DNA of 24,888 nucleotides from an uncultured Bacilli bacterium (lineage in GTDB: Bacteria; Bacillota_I; Bacilli_A; RF39; UBA660). The notes under the pieces are model-generated. The model saw nothing but the letters and a program-made list of their open reading frames with translations. It did no database searches and was not told where the DNA came from. The stretch covers positions 1 through 24,888 of the forward strand of contig CAKOOO010000013.1 in assembly GCA_934098665.1 (NCBI GenBank). Reading direction: 5' to 3'. How positions within the stretch are numbered: the stretch's first letter is position 1; every line of letters starts with the position of its first letter. Positions 7,673-14,176 of this stretch are shown in pieces. The translations under genes were made by a program, and so were the position numbers.

Positions 7673-8610
7673 TAGTCTCTTAAATCCTTTCCTGTTAACT
7701 CTAAAAATACATCATTAAGTGTTGGTCTTTCAGAAAATATTTTATTATAAACTATATTATTTCTTTTTAAAAATGTAATTAAATTTTCTAAATTATTATT
7801 TCCCTTCAAATAAGTTATATATAAAGTATTATTAAGAAAACTATAGCCAGAAATATTACTTAATTTATTTAAATTATTTAATTTTTCCTTATCATATTTT
7901 ACTAGTTCTACAGTAATTTTTTCTTCAATTGAGGATATTTTTTTAAGTTCATCTAATGAACCATTTGCAATAATTTTTCCCTTATCTAAAATTATAATAC
8001 GATCACATAAAATCTCAGCTTCCTCCATATAATGTGTTGTATAAATAATACTTGCGCCATTTTCCTTTAGTTTTTTAATCCCATCTAAAATATTATTTCG
8101 ACTTTGGGGATCAACTGCAACCGTAGGTTCATCTAGAAAAATTAATTTTGGTTTGTGAGCAATTCCACATGCTATATTAAGTCTTCTTAAAAGTCCACCT
8201 GAAAGTTTATTTGGATAATATTTTGTGAATTCATTTAAACCAGTTAAATTTATTACATCATCAACAGCTTTTTTTCTTTTGTTTTTATCAAAAATATATA
8301 ATCCACAAAAGTAATCGACATTTTGATAAACAGTAAGTTCATTAAAAACAGCTATATCTTGAAAAACAACACCCATTTTTTCTTTTATATCATATGAATC
8401 TAACGAAAGTTTTTTCCCAAAAATTAAAATATCTCCCTTATCTATTTTAAGTAGTCCTAATATAGAGTTTATTGTTGTTGTTTTACCACTTCCATTAGGG
8501 CCAAGCAAGCCAAGTATTTCACCTTCTTTTAGTTCAAAAGAAAGATTATCTACGGCTTTTAAATTTTTATAACTTTTACTTAGGTTTTTTACCTCTAAAA
8601 TATTTTTCAT
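7672..8610 (-). CDS. ABC transporter ATP-binding protein (exporter, NatA/DrrA-like)
   Basis: 312-aa ATPase that powers the two permeases. Walker A is GPNGSGKTTT (near residues 38-47), Q-loop VFQDIAVFN, signature LSGGLLRRLNIACG, Walker B LIFLDEPTVAVDP, and H-loop IYTTHYMEEAE. The C-terminal 90 residues form the extra domain usual for this exporter class, ending RPTLNDVFLELTGKDL, a hallmark of the DrrA/NatA group. It is preceded by the TetR gene with an ATGA overlap (8610-8607), so the regulator and pump are made together. Confidence 0.95.
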   Translation of the reverse strand: MKNILEVKNLSKSYKNLKAVDNLSFELKEGEILGLLGPNGSGKTTTINSILGLLKIDKGDILIFGKKLSLDSYDIKEKMGVVFQDIAVFNELTVYQNVDYFCGLYIFDKNKRKKAVDDVINLTGLNEFTKYYPNKLSGGLLRRLNIACGIAHKPKLIFLDEPTVAVDPQSRNNILDGIKKLKENGASIIYTTHYMEEAEILCDRIIILDKGKIIANGSLDELKKISSIEEKITVELVKYDKEKLNNLNKLSNISGYSFLNNTLYITYLKGNNNLENLITFLKRNNIVYNKIFSERPTLNDVFLELTGKDLRD

Positions 8611-9200
8611 TTTACCTCCTTAAAAATATATTTATTATCTGGATTATCCTTGAGTAACATTAATGCTTGAAACTCCATTGAAATAAGTATTTTAATTTGC
8701 TCATCAGTTAAGTATATTTTATCATTTGCAAGTAACGTTGCAAGGCCATGACAAAATGTCCACATTTTAAAATGAAAATCATTTATATCTTCATTTGATA
8801 AATTAGTGCTTATCTTTATAAAATCCTTAACTTTATTAAAATTACTATCATTATTTCCGTTAAAAGTATCTAAATTACAATTTTTATTTAAAAATAATAC
8901 TTGATAAAAATTTTTTTCTTCCCTAGCAAATTTAATATAATTTAAACCAACTTGTTTATATTTAGGAAATTTATCATTTAAATTAGCTAAAATAAATTTA
9001 TAAAAATACTCGTAAATCATGTTATATAAACTATTAAATAATTCATCAGAATTTTTAAATTGATAATATATAGGTCTAATTGAGCAATTTAACTTTTTAG
9101 CAATTTCTCTATTACTTACTTTTGAAATGCCGTCTTTTTTTGTTATTTCAAAGGCTGCATTCAATATCATTTCCTTTGTTATTTTTATATTTTTTGGCAC
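8607..9200 (-). CDS. TetR-family transcriptional regulator of the ABC exporter
   Basis: 197-aa regulator. The N-terminal helix-turn-helix spans about residues 8-55: ILNAAFEITKKDG, then SNREIAKKLNCSIRPIYYQFKN, the TetR recognition-helix pattern ending in Y-x-x-F. The C-terminal ligand domain is divergent and contains WTFCHGLATLLANDKI, a motif common in TetR regulators of this WHG-type. The start is GTG at 9200 with AAAGGA six bases upstream. It is first in the operon and probably represses it, with the pump substrate or a related compound as inducer. Candidate operators overlap its promoter. Confidence 0.9.
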   Translation of the reverse strand: MPKNIKITKEMILNAAFEITKKDGISKVSNREIAKKLNCSIRPIYYQFKNSDELFNSLYNMIYEYFYKFILANLNDKFPKYKQVGLNYIKFAREEKNFYQVLFLNKNCNLDTFNGNNDSNFNKVKDFIKISTNLSNEDINDFHFKMWTFCHGLATLLANDKIYLTDEQIKILISMEFQALMLLKDNPDNKYIFKEVK

Positions 9201-9221
9201 AATTTATCCTTTCATAAGAGT

Positions 9222-9255
9222 ATTGTATCATGTGATATTTTATTTGTAAATAAAA
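9222..9255 (-). promoter_or_regulatory. Sigma-A promoter of the TetR-exporter operon with two palindromes
   Basis: On the minus strand, TTTACA (9250-9245), a 17-nt spacer, then TACAAT (9227-9222). Two inverted repeats overlap it: TTTTATTT-GT-AAATAAAA (9238-9255, over the -35) and TATCA-TG-TGATA (9226-9237, between -35 and -10). Either could be the TetR operator. In such AT-rich DNA, palindromes also arise by chance. Confidence 0.6.
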
Positions 9256-9261
9256 ATTGTA

Positions 9262-9290
9262 TTTACTTTTTCTAATTATTTTAGTATTAT
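9262..9290 (+). promoter_or_regulatory. Promoter giving a leaderless transcript of the L,D-transpeptidase gene
   Basis: TTTACT (9262-9267), 17-nt spacer, TATTAT (9285-9290). The expected transcription start falls at about 9297-9298, on the ATG itself. No ribosome binding site precedes this ATG. It is divergent from the TetR promoter and within 50 bases of it. Confidence 0.5.
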
Positions 9291-9297
9291 AATTATT

Positions 9298-10176
9298 ATG
9301 AAAAAGAAAGATAAAATAATAGCATTTGCAGTATCAATATTTGCACTATTAAATAGTTATCAACTACTCAAAAAGATTAATGATGATATTAATAATACCT
9401 TGATAACAAGTGATAAATCTATCGAAGAAGTTATTGTAAAAGAGAAAGAAAAAGTAGAAGAAAAAACAGAAGAAAAAACTGAAGAAAAAATTGTAAAAAA
9501 CATTGAAGTTCAGTTAGTAACTAAAAAGGAAATTGAAGATGATATTGGTATTAAAATAGATAATAGTAATGAAAACGGTGAAAAAGTTAAGGAAAATAAA
9601 AGTTATATAAGAAATATTACTTTTGATACAAATAAATATGGATATATTAAAAATGATACTAGTATAAATAGTATTAGTCACGAAGAAATTGGTGATATTT
9701 CAAAGTATCAACTTGTTAATATTGACTGGGAAACAAATGAATTTTACCATGGAAAAATGGATGATAATTCCTATGGTTTTTTTAACAAAGATGATATTGA
9801 AATTTTACCTAGTAAATTTATTGAAGTAGACATTGATAGTCAAACCTTAAACTTATATAGTGATGAAAATATTATTTTAACAACAGACGTTACCACAGGC
9901 AGAGAAAATAAATATGATACAAGACTTGGATATTTTTATGTTTATTATAAACAGTATGATACTTTTTTAGTAGGTCCTGGGTATAAATTACATGTTGATT
10001 ATTGGATACCATTTGATGGTGGTATAGGTTTTCATGATGCATTTTGGCGTAGTGAATTTGGTGGGGATATATATAAAACAAACGGAAGTCATGGTTGCGT
10101 AAATATGCCTCATGAAGCTGCTCAAACTTTATATAATAATATTGATGCAAATACAAGAGTGCTAGTTCATAAATAA
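9298..10176 (+). CDS. Membrane-anchored L,D-transpeptidase (YkuD domain)
   Basis: 292-aa wall enzyme that makes or edits peptidoglycan cross-links from tetrapeptide stems, outside the membrane. An N-terminal signal anchor (about residues 7-24) is followed by a charged linker with three EEKT repeats (residues 54-65), an intermediate domain (about 105-170) that may be SH3-like, and the catalytic YkuD domain (about 173-292). The catalytic motif is H246 in GIGFHDAFW and S264-H265-G266-C267 in the SHGCVNMP block, so it is complete. No ribosome binding site is seen before the ATG, and the promoter predicts a leaderless mRNA. Its stop codon touches the stop codon of the convergent VTT gene with no base between them. 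Confidence 0.92.
   Translation: MKKKDKIIAFAVSIFALLNSYQLLKKINDDINNTLITSDKSIEEVIVKEKEKVEEKTEEKTEEKIVKNIEVQLVTKKEIEDDIGIKIDNSNENGEKVKENKSYIRNITFDTNKYGYIKNDTSINSISHEEIGDISKYQLVNIDWETNEFYHGKMDDNSYGFFNKDDIEILPSKFIEVDIDSQTLNLYSDENIILTTDVTTGRENKYDTRLGYFYVYYKQYDTFLVGPGYKLHVDYWIPFDGGIGFHDAFWRSEFGGDIYKTNGSHGCVNMPHEAAQTLYNNIDANTRVLVHK
9457..9492 (+). repeat. Three 12-bp tandem repeats in the L,D-transpeptidase linker
   Basis: GAAGAAAAAACA, GAAGAAAAAACT and GAAGAAAAAATT in a row encode EEKT-EEKT-EEKI. The unit is a multiple of three, so slippage would change linker length without breaking the frame. Confidence 0.8.
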
Positions 10177-10746
10177 TTATTTATATATAAGTTTTTTTGC
10201 AAATAAACTTACAATATATGCAATAATTAAAAGAATTAATACCTTTAATAAAATAAATGGATTTTTTAAACTTTCAATTAAACTTACCCCAATAAATCCC
10301 CAGAAATAAACCATAAATATTTTACCAATTAATATAGCTAATATAAATTTTTTCGTTTCAATTTTAGAAAGACCTGCGGCAATATTTACTAAAAATGCTG
10401 GCGTAAATGGCATAGCAATAATTAATAATAATGCTCTAAAATCAACTTTATTAATTATTTTTATAGCCTTATTTAATATTCCTGTTTTTTTCGCACTTTC
10501 TAATGCCACTGTATTAAAACCTTTTTTAACTAAATAATAAGATAAATAGCAACCAATACATGTAAACATCCAAGAAATAATAAAACCAATAATTTTACCA
10601 AAATAATAAAAGTTAATTGTAATAAAAACGCATAATGGCAATACAGGTAAAATTGACTCTATTATAATAAGTAAACATGCTAAAATTGGTGCAAAAGCAC
10701 CCAAAGAATATAAAAAATTTTCAATTAAATTAGCAAATTTATCCAT
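10177..10746 (-). CDS. VTT/TVP38-family (SNARE-associated, DedA-like) membrane protein
   Basis: 189-aa polytopic membrane protein with about five helices. The N-terminal part holds ESILPVLPLCVFITINFYYFG, the conserved re-entrant motif (E near the first helix, then P-x-x-P), and the middle holds AMPFTPAFLVNIAAGLSKI, the second conserved proline-containing block of the VTT domain. Family members act in the inner membrane on lipid (undecaprenyl phosphate or phospholipid) translocation; the substrate here cannot be told. The gene follows the rhodanese gene by 27 bases on the same strand and probably shares its transcript. Confidence 0.85.
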   Translation of the reverse strand: MDKFANLIENFLYSLGAFAPILACLLIIIESILPVLPLCVFITINFYYFGKIIGFIISWMFTCIGCYLSYYLVKKGFNTVALESAKKTGILNKAIKIINKVDFRALLLIIAMPFTPAFLVNIAAGLSKIETKKFILAILIGKIFMVYFWGFIGVSLIESLKNPFILLKVLILLIIAYIVSLFAKKLIYK

Positions 10747-10773
10747 AATAATCCCAAACTAATTATACATTTT

Positions 10774-11031
10774 TTAAAAGTTTTTTACAAGAACTACATT
10801 ATAGCCATAAAACGTAAGCATTCTTACAACTTTTCTACTTAAAAAACCTTTTCTACACATTATATAGTATGTCTTATTTTTATCAAGATATGCTTTGGGA
10901 TTAAGAAGTAACTTATCTGCATATATATTTATACTTCTTAAATCATGTTTTTCTTCATAATCAATAGGATGCTGAACATCAATAAGTTGTCCTAAACTTT
11001 CATCATATTTTTCATATTCAATTACTTTCAT
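10774..11031 (-). CDS. Small single-domain rhodanese-like protein
   Basis: 85-aa rhodanese. The strand GQLIDVQHPIDYEEKHD is the first conserved block (L-I-D-V-x-x-P-x-E/D-Y), and YYIMCRKGFLSRKVVRML carries the active-site cysteine C59 in a C-R-K-G-x-x-S loop. Length matches the short cytoplasmic rhodaneses that bind persulfide sulfur. Its ribosome binding site (GAGG, 11042-11039) lies in the arm of the hairpin that ends the coupling-protein gene upstream. The rest of the leader is only about 10 bases. Confidence 0.85.
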   Translation of the reverse strand: MKVIEYEKYDESLGQLIDVQHPIDYEEKHDLRSINIYADKLLLNPKAYLDKNKTYYIMCRKGFLSRKVVRMLTFYGYNVVLVKNF

Positions 11032-11033
11032 AT

Positions 11034-11064
11034 AAAAACCTCATAGTAATATATGAGATTTTTT
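11034..11064 (-). terminator. Hairpin terminator after the T4SS coupling-protein gene, covering the rhodanese ribosome binding site
   Basis: CTCATA (11040-11045) pairs with TATGAG (11052-11057) across a 6-base loop, followed on the minus strand by TTTTT (11038-11034). The minus-strand 3' arm contains the GAGG used by the rhodanese gene, so the hairpin could also limit its translation. Confidence 0.6.
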
Positions 11065-11078
11065 AATTTTTGCAACCA

Positions 11079-13280
11079 TTATTCAAAAAAGTCATCAAAA
11101 TATTCATCGTCATCATTAGTTGTATCATTTACTACAACACTATCTTTATCAACATTTAAAATTGTGTTGGGTTCATCTGATAAATTAATTTCTTGAGTAA
11201 GTTCATTAGGATCATCATTTTTTTCACTTGTTTCTGCACTATCAAGTTTTTTAATAACTTCCTCAATATTAGGTTTTTCTTCTTTTTGTTCTATCGGAGT
11301 TATTATAGGTTTATCATCTTTTGTTTCAACTACATTTTTATTTTCATTTGCTTTCTTTTCTTCTTCATCAAGTGCTTGTAGTTTTTTCTCAATTTCTTTA
11401 ACCATATCATCAATATCCTCGGAAGTAACTTCTTTACCTGGAGCCATAAATGGATTATTATTTGGTCTTTGTGGTTGACTCATAAATGGATTAGGTCCCA
11501 TAAAAGGATTAAATCCACCACCCATAAATGGATTATCCATACCCATCGAAGGATTATTCATTGCCTCTTCTTTTTTCTTTTCAGAAACAAACTTTTTAAC
11601 ATCAAATAATTCAATTTGTCTTTTTTCTCTTACTGGTAACACAGCAGTTTGTCTTTCAATACCCCAGTCAATTTTAAAATCTGGTGCTAAATTAGTTTTA
11701 AATGGGTTTTTACGCCATCTTATAATAATTGCTTGAAATAATTTTAATTTTTGTAAGTCAGATACTGTAACAAGTGGTGTTGAAGCCGTTTTATCTTTTT
11801 CCTTTGATTTAACTTCTCCACACATTTTACTTATTTCTTCGAGTGCCTTAAGTTCTGTTGATATTAAATATATAAGGTTACCACAGTTTCCCTTGATAAC
11901 TTGTGCAACTTCTTCCCCATAAACATCATTAAGTTGGGCAAAGTTTTGAATAATAAACGTAAATCTTATATCTCTACTTCTAGCTGCTGTAACCATTGAG
12001 TCAACATCCTTTAATGGAGGCATATTTGCAAACTCATCTAGAATAAAATTAGTTCTATAAGTAAGTTTTCCACCATTTGCTTGAGCACAATCAATTAATG
12101 TTTCATAACATTGTTTAATAAATATTGTCATAAGTCCATGATAAGTTTTCTTCTCATCATGAATAATCATAAATACAGCTGTTTTCTTATTACCAATATC
12201 TCTCATATCAAAATCAGAATATGAAAGCATTTCACTTAAATTCTCTTTTGTAGAAAATAATCTTATCTTTTGTCTAAATGTAGAAAGTATTCCACCCTTT
12301 GTATCATTCGGAGCATTTATTGTATTTGAGGCAAATATATATGCAGGACTTGCTTCACCTTTTAAATTAAAATATTCTTGTATATATGTCTTTGTTCCAC
12401 GACGTTCTTCACCTACTGTGGACATAAAATTTATACTATTTAAATTAACTTCTTTTTCATTGGCATCCATAAATAAGCCCATAGTAAGCCCTGAGAAATA
12501 ATCGGCAGCACTCTTTTGCCAGAAGGCAGAATCTCCGCCTTCACTTTTATCATATAAAATATTAAGAGAAACGTCCTCTAAAAGTTCAGTGGCTTTATCT
12601 TGATTTCCTTGCTTATAATACATATATGGAAGCGCAAGTGGATTCCATGAATTACCTTTGTCTGGGTCACGAAAGTTAAGTATTATGATATTATATCCTT
12701 GCTTTTTTAAATACTCACCACAGTATTGATATATTTCTCCTTTAGGGTCAGTAATAACCATACTTTCACCTTTTTTAGAAAGAAGATTTACAAGAGGCTT
12801 AACAACGCATTCTGTTTTACCTGAACCTGTAGAACCAATAATAAGGTTATGATACTCACCATTATCAACCCACATTTCCTTACCATTATTAACAAGTGCA
12901 ACACCGGCAGCATCAATATGATCATCTATTGTTCTAACTTTGACTATATTTTTATCCGTTTTAATATCTTTTTCTGATGCCCATTTTGAATAACCATCAC
13001 TTGTTTTTTCTGAAAAAAGCAGTCCAAAACCTTCACTTTTTTCTTTGCTAAATATTTTCGAAGATACACTTGTAAATATTAAAATTAATACCGCTATAAA
13101 AAGGCCAAAAGTAAAACCTATATATTCCGGAGTAAATGCTTTAAATGGTAAAAGTCCATAAAATTTTCCATCTAAAGATAATGAAGAAAAATTAAGTACC
13201 GCTATTGCACAAAAATATAAAAGAAGTATGCAATAAATACAAAATAACATAAAATCTTTTTTGGTAACTTTAAATTTCAT
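11079..13280 (-). CDS. virD4: Type IV secretion coupling ATPase, VirD4/TraG family
   Basis: 733-aa coupling protein that brings substrates (DNA-protein complexes or proteins) to the secretion channel and powers their entry. Two N-terminal membrane helices (about residues 11-31 and 53-72) are followed by the cytoplasmic ATPase: Walker A IGSTGSGKT (149-156), then the conserved DPKGEIY block, and Walker B FILDEFANMPPL (412-422), with ARSRDIRFTFIIQNFAQL as sensor region. All of this matches VirD4/TraG of Gram-positive conjugation systems. After residue 570 the sequence becomes low-complexity: five N-P-F/S-M repeats (576-612) and then about 115 residues rich in E, D, K and N, likely disordered. 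AAAGGGAGG precedes the start. A -10 TATAAT lies in the 47-base gap upstream, so it may have its own promoter. Confidence 0.95.
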   Translation of the reverse strand: MKFKVTKKDFMLFCIYCILLLYFCAIAVLNFSSLSLDGKFYGLLPFKAFTPEYIGFTFGLFIAVLILIFTSVSSKIFSKEKSEGFGLLFSEKTSDGYSKWASEKDIKTDKNIVKVRTIDDHIDAAGVALVNNGKEMWVDNGEYHNLIIGSTGSGKTECVVKPLVNLLSKKGESMVITDPKGEIYQYCGEYLKKQGYNIIILNFRDPDKGNSWNPLALPYMYYKQGNQDKATELLEDVSLNILYDKSEGGDSAFWQKSAADYFSGLTMGLFMDANEKEVNLNSINFMSTVGEERRGTKTYIQEYFNLKGEASPAYIFASNTINAPNDTKGGILSTFRQKIRLFSTKENLSEMLSYSDFDMRDIGNKKTAVFMIIHDEKKTYHGLMTIFIKQCYETLIDCAQANGGKLTYRTNFILDEFANMPPLKDVDSMVTAARSRDIRFTFIIQNFAQLNDVYGEEVAQVIKGNCGNLIYLISTELKALEEISKMCGEVKSKEKDKTASTPLVTVSDLQKLKLFQAIIIRWRKNPFKTNLAPDFKIDWGIERQTAVLPVREKRQIELFDVKKFVSEKKKEEAMNNPSMGMDNPFMGGGFNPFMGPNPFMSQPQRPNNNPFMAPGKEVTSEDIDDMVKEIEKKLQALDEEEKKANENKNVVETKDDKPIITPIEQKEEKPNIEEVIKKLDSAETSEKNDDPNELTQEINLSDEPNTILNVDKDSVVVNDTTNDDDEYFDDFFE
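11445..11555 (-). repeat. NPFM repeat region in the coupling-protein tail
   Basis: The codons of residues 576-612 encode NPSM once and NPFM four times, spaced 6 to 12 residues apart with G, P, Q and N between. The underlying DNA repeats CCCATAAATGGATT-like units on the plus strand. Confidence 0.75.
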
Positions 13281-13303
13281 ATTTCCTCCCTTTTAATGAT
13301 ATT

Positions 13304-13309
13304 ATTATA
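13304..13309 (-). promoter_or_regulatory. Candidate -10 before the coupling-protein gene
   Basis: Minus-strand TATAAT in the 47-base gap between the 276-aa gene and virD4, with only a weak -35 (TTTAAA) 17 nt upstream. It would give a leader of about 17 bases with AAAGGGAGG. Confidence 0.4.
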
Positions 13310-13327
13310 CACCATTAACCTCTAATT

Positions 13328-14158
13328 TTAAATAACTTTTATAAATTTGTTTCCATCAAATTCATATAAAGAAGCATTAGGCTCATTATTAGAATAATAA
13401 ATTTCGTTTATAGCTAAATAAGTTTTACCATTTATAACTAACCAACCATTTAGTAAGTTAGTTGGATATTCATTACTATTATCAAGTTCTATTTTATTGT
13501 TAAAAATAACATATAAATTGTTATTTTTTCTCATATAGCCAATTGTATAATTTTGATTTGAACTATCAGATGTATCAAAATTTAAATATGATAAATTAGC
13601 ACATAAAACAACGTAATAATCTTGGTTAAAATAATAAACATAATTAAAACTTGTTTCTTTATATTGATAACCATATTTTAATAAGAAAGTTTTCACTTCG
13701 CTCAATAAACTATTTTCAATTTTTGATGTATTATATTTTATAACTTCTGCATTAAGATTTGAACTAAAGGCAATTAAATTACCATCATAATCCACATAAT
13801 CATTATCATCTAATAAATTCCATATTTTACCACGAACTAATGAATATTTACCATAATATTCATTATCCACGTACGTTTCTAATTTGTTTTCATATTTTTC
13901 AATAGAACTATTTCGCCAATGCTTACTTTTATTATCAAATGATACATTTAAATAGTTGCCTATAATTAAATAATTATTCTCAATTATAGCACTTGTAGTG
14001 TTATTTTTTATAACGCTATTGTTCTGATTATTTACAAAATTATTTACTATATTATTATTCATACCATCATTTAATTTTATAAAATAAAAATACAAAGCTA
14101 TTAATCCAAACAATACAAATAAAACAATTGTTATAATTAATATTTTATTTTCTTTCAA
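13328..14158 (-). CDS. Unknown membrane-anchored extracellular protein in the T4SS locus
   Basis: 276-aa protein that I do not recognise. An N-terminal membrane helix (about residues 7-27) with a short cytoplasmic tail suggests an uncleaved anchor and an outside C-terminal domain. Residues 30-60 are an asparagine-rich linker. The rest is rich in Y, N and D and beta-like, with a central possible helix (ENSLLSEVKTFLLKYGYQY), ending in GWLVINGKTYLAINEIYY. Only one cysteine is present. The start is TTG at 14158, fixed by AAAGGAG six bases upstream. It lies 18 bases after the muramidase gene, in the same transcript, and before virD4, so a role as a surface part of the machine (for example a VirB8-like position) is possible but not shown by sequence. 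Confidence 0.7.
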   Translation of the reverse strand: MKENKILIITIVLFVLFGLIALYFYFIKLNDGMNNNIVNNFVNNQNNSVIKNNTTSAIIENNYLIIGNYLNVSFDNKSKHWRNSSIEKYENKLETYVDNEYYGKYSLVRGKIWNLLDDNDYVDYDGNLIAFSSNLNAEVIKYNTSKIENSLLSEVKTFLLKYGYQYKETSFNYVYYFNQDYYVVLCANLSYLNFDTSDSSNQNYTIGYMRKNNNLYVIFNNKIELDNSNEYPTNLLNGWLVINGKTYLAINEIYYSNNEPNASLYEFDGNKFIKVI

Positions 14159-14176
14159 AATAATCTCCTTTCAAAC

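Noticed and set aside
5440..9200. Possible use of TGA as tryptophan, given the Mollicute-like base composition
   Set aside because: TGA ends two well-defined genes here (at 5440 and 8607, the latter in an ATGA overlap), tryptophans are encoded by TGG, and the tRNA-Trp has anticodon CCA, which does not read UGA.
9457..9492. Short tandem repeats as a CRISPR-like array
   Set aside because: The 12-bp units are contiguous, have no spacers and simply encode an EEKT linker in the L,D-transpeptidase. No other spaced repeat array was seen.
10171..10200. Terminator between the convergent L,D-transpeptidase and VTT genes
   Set aside because: The stop codons are directly adjacent, and the surrounding A/T-rich sequence forms no convincing GC-containing stem, so no terminator is called.
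11445..11555. NPF motifs of the coupling protein as mimics of eukaryotic EH-domain ligands
   Set aside because: The tail follows the cytoplasmic ATPase domain and should stay inside the bacterium; nothing suggests it is exported, so contact with host endocytic proteins is not supported.
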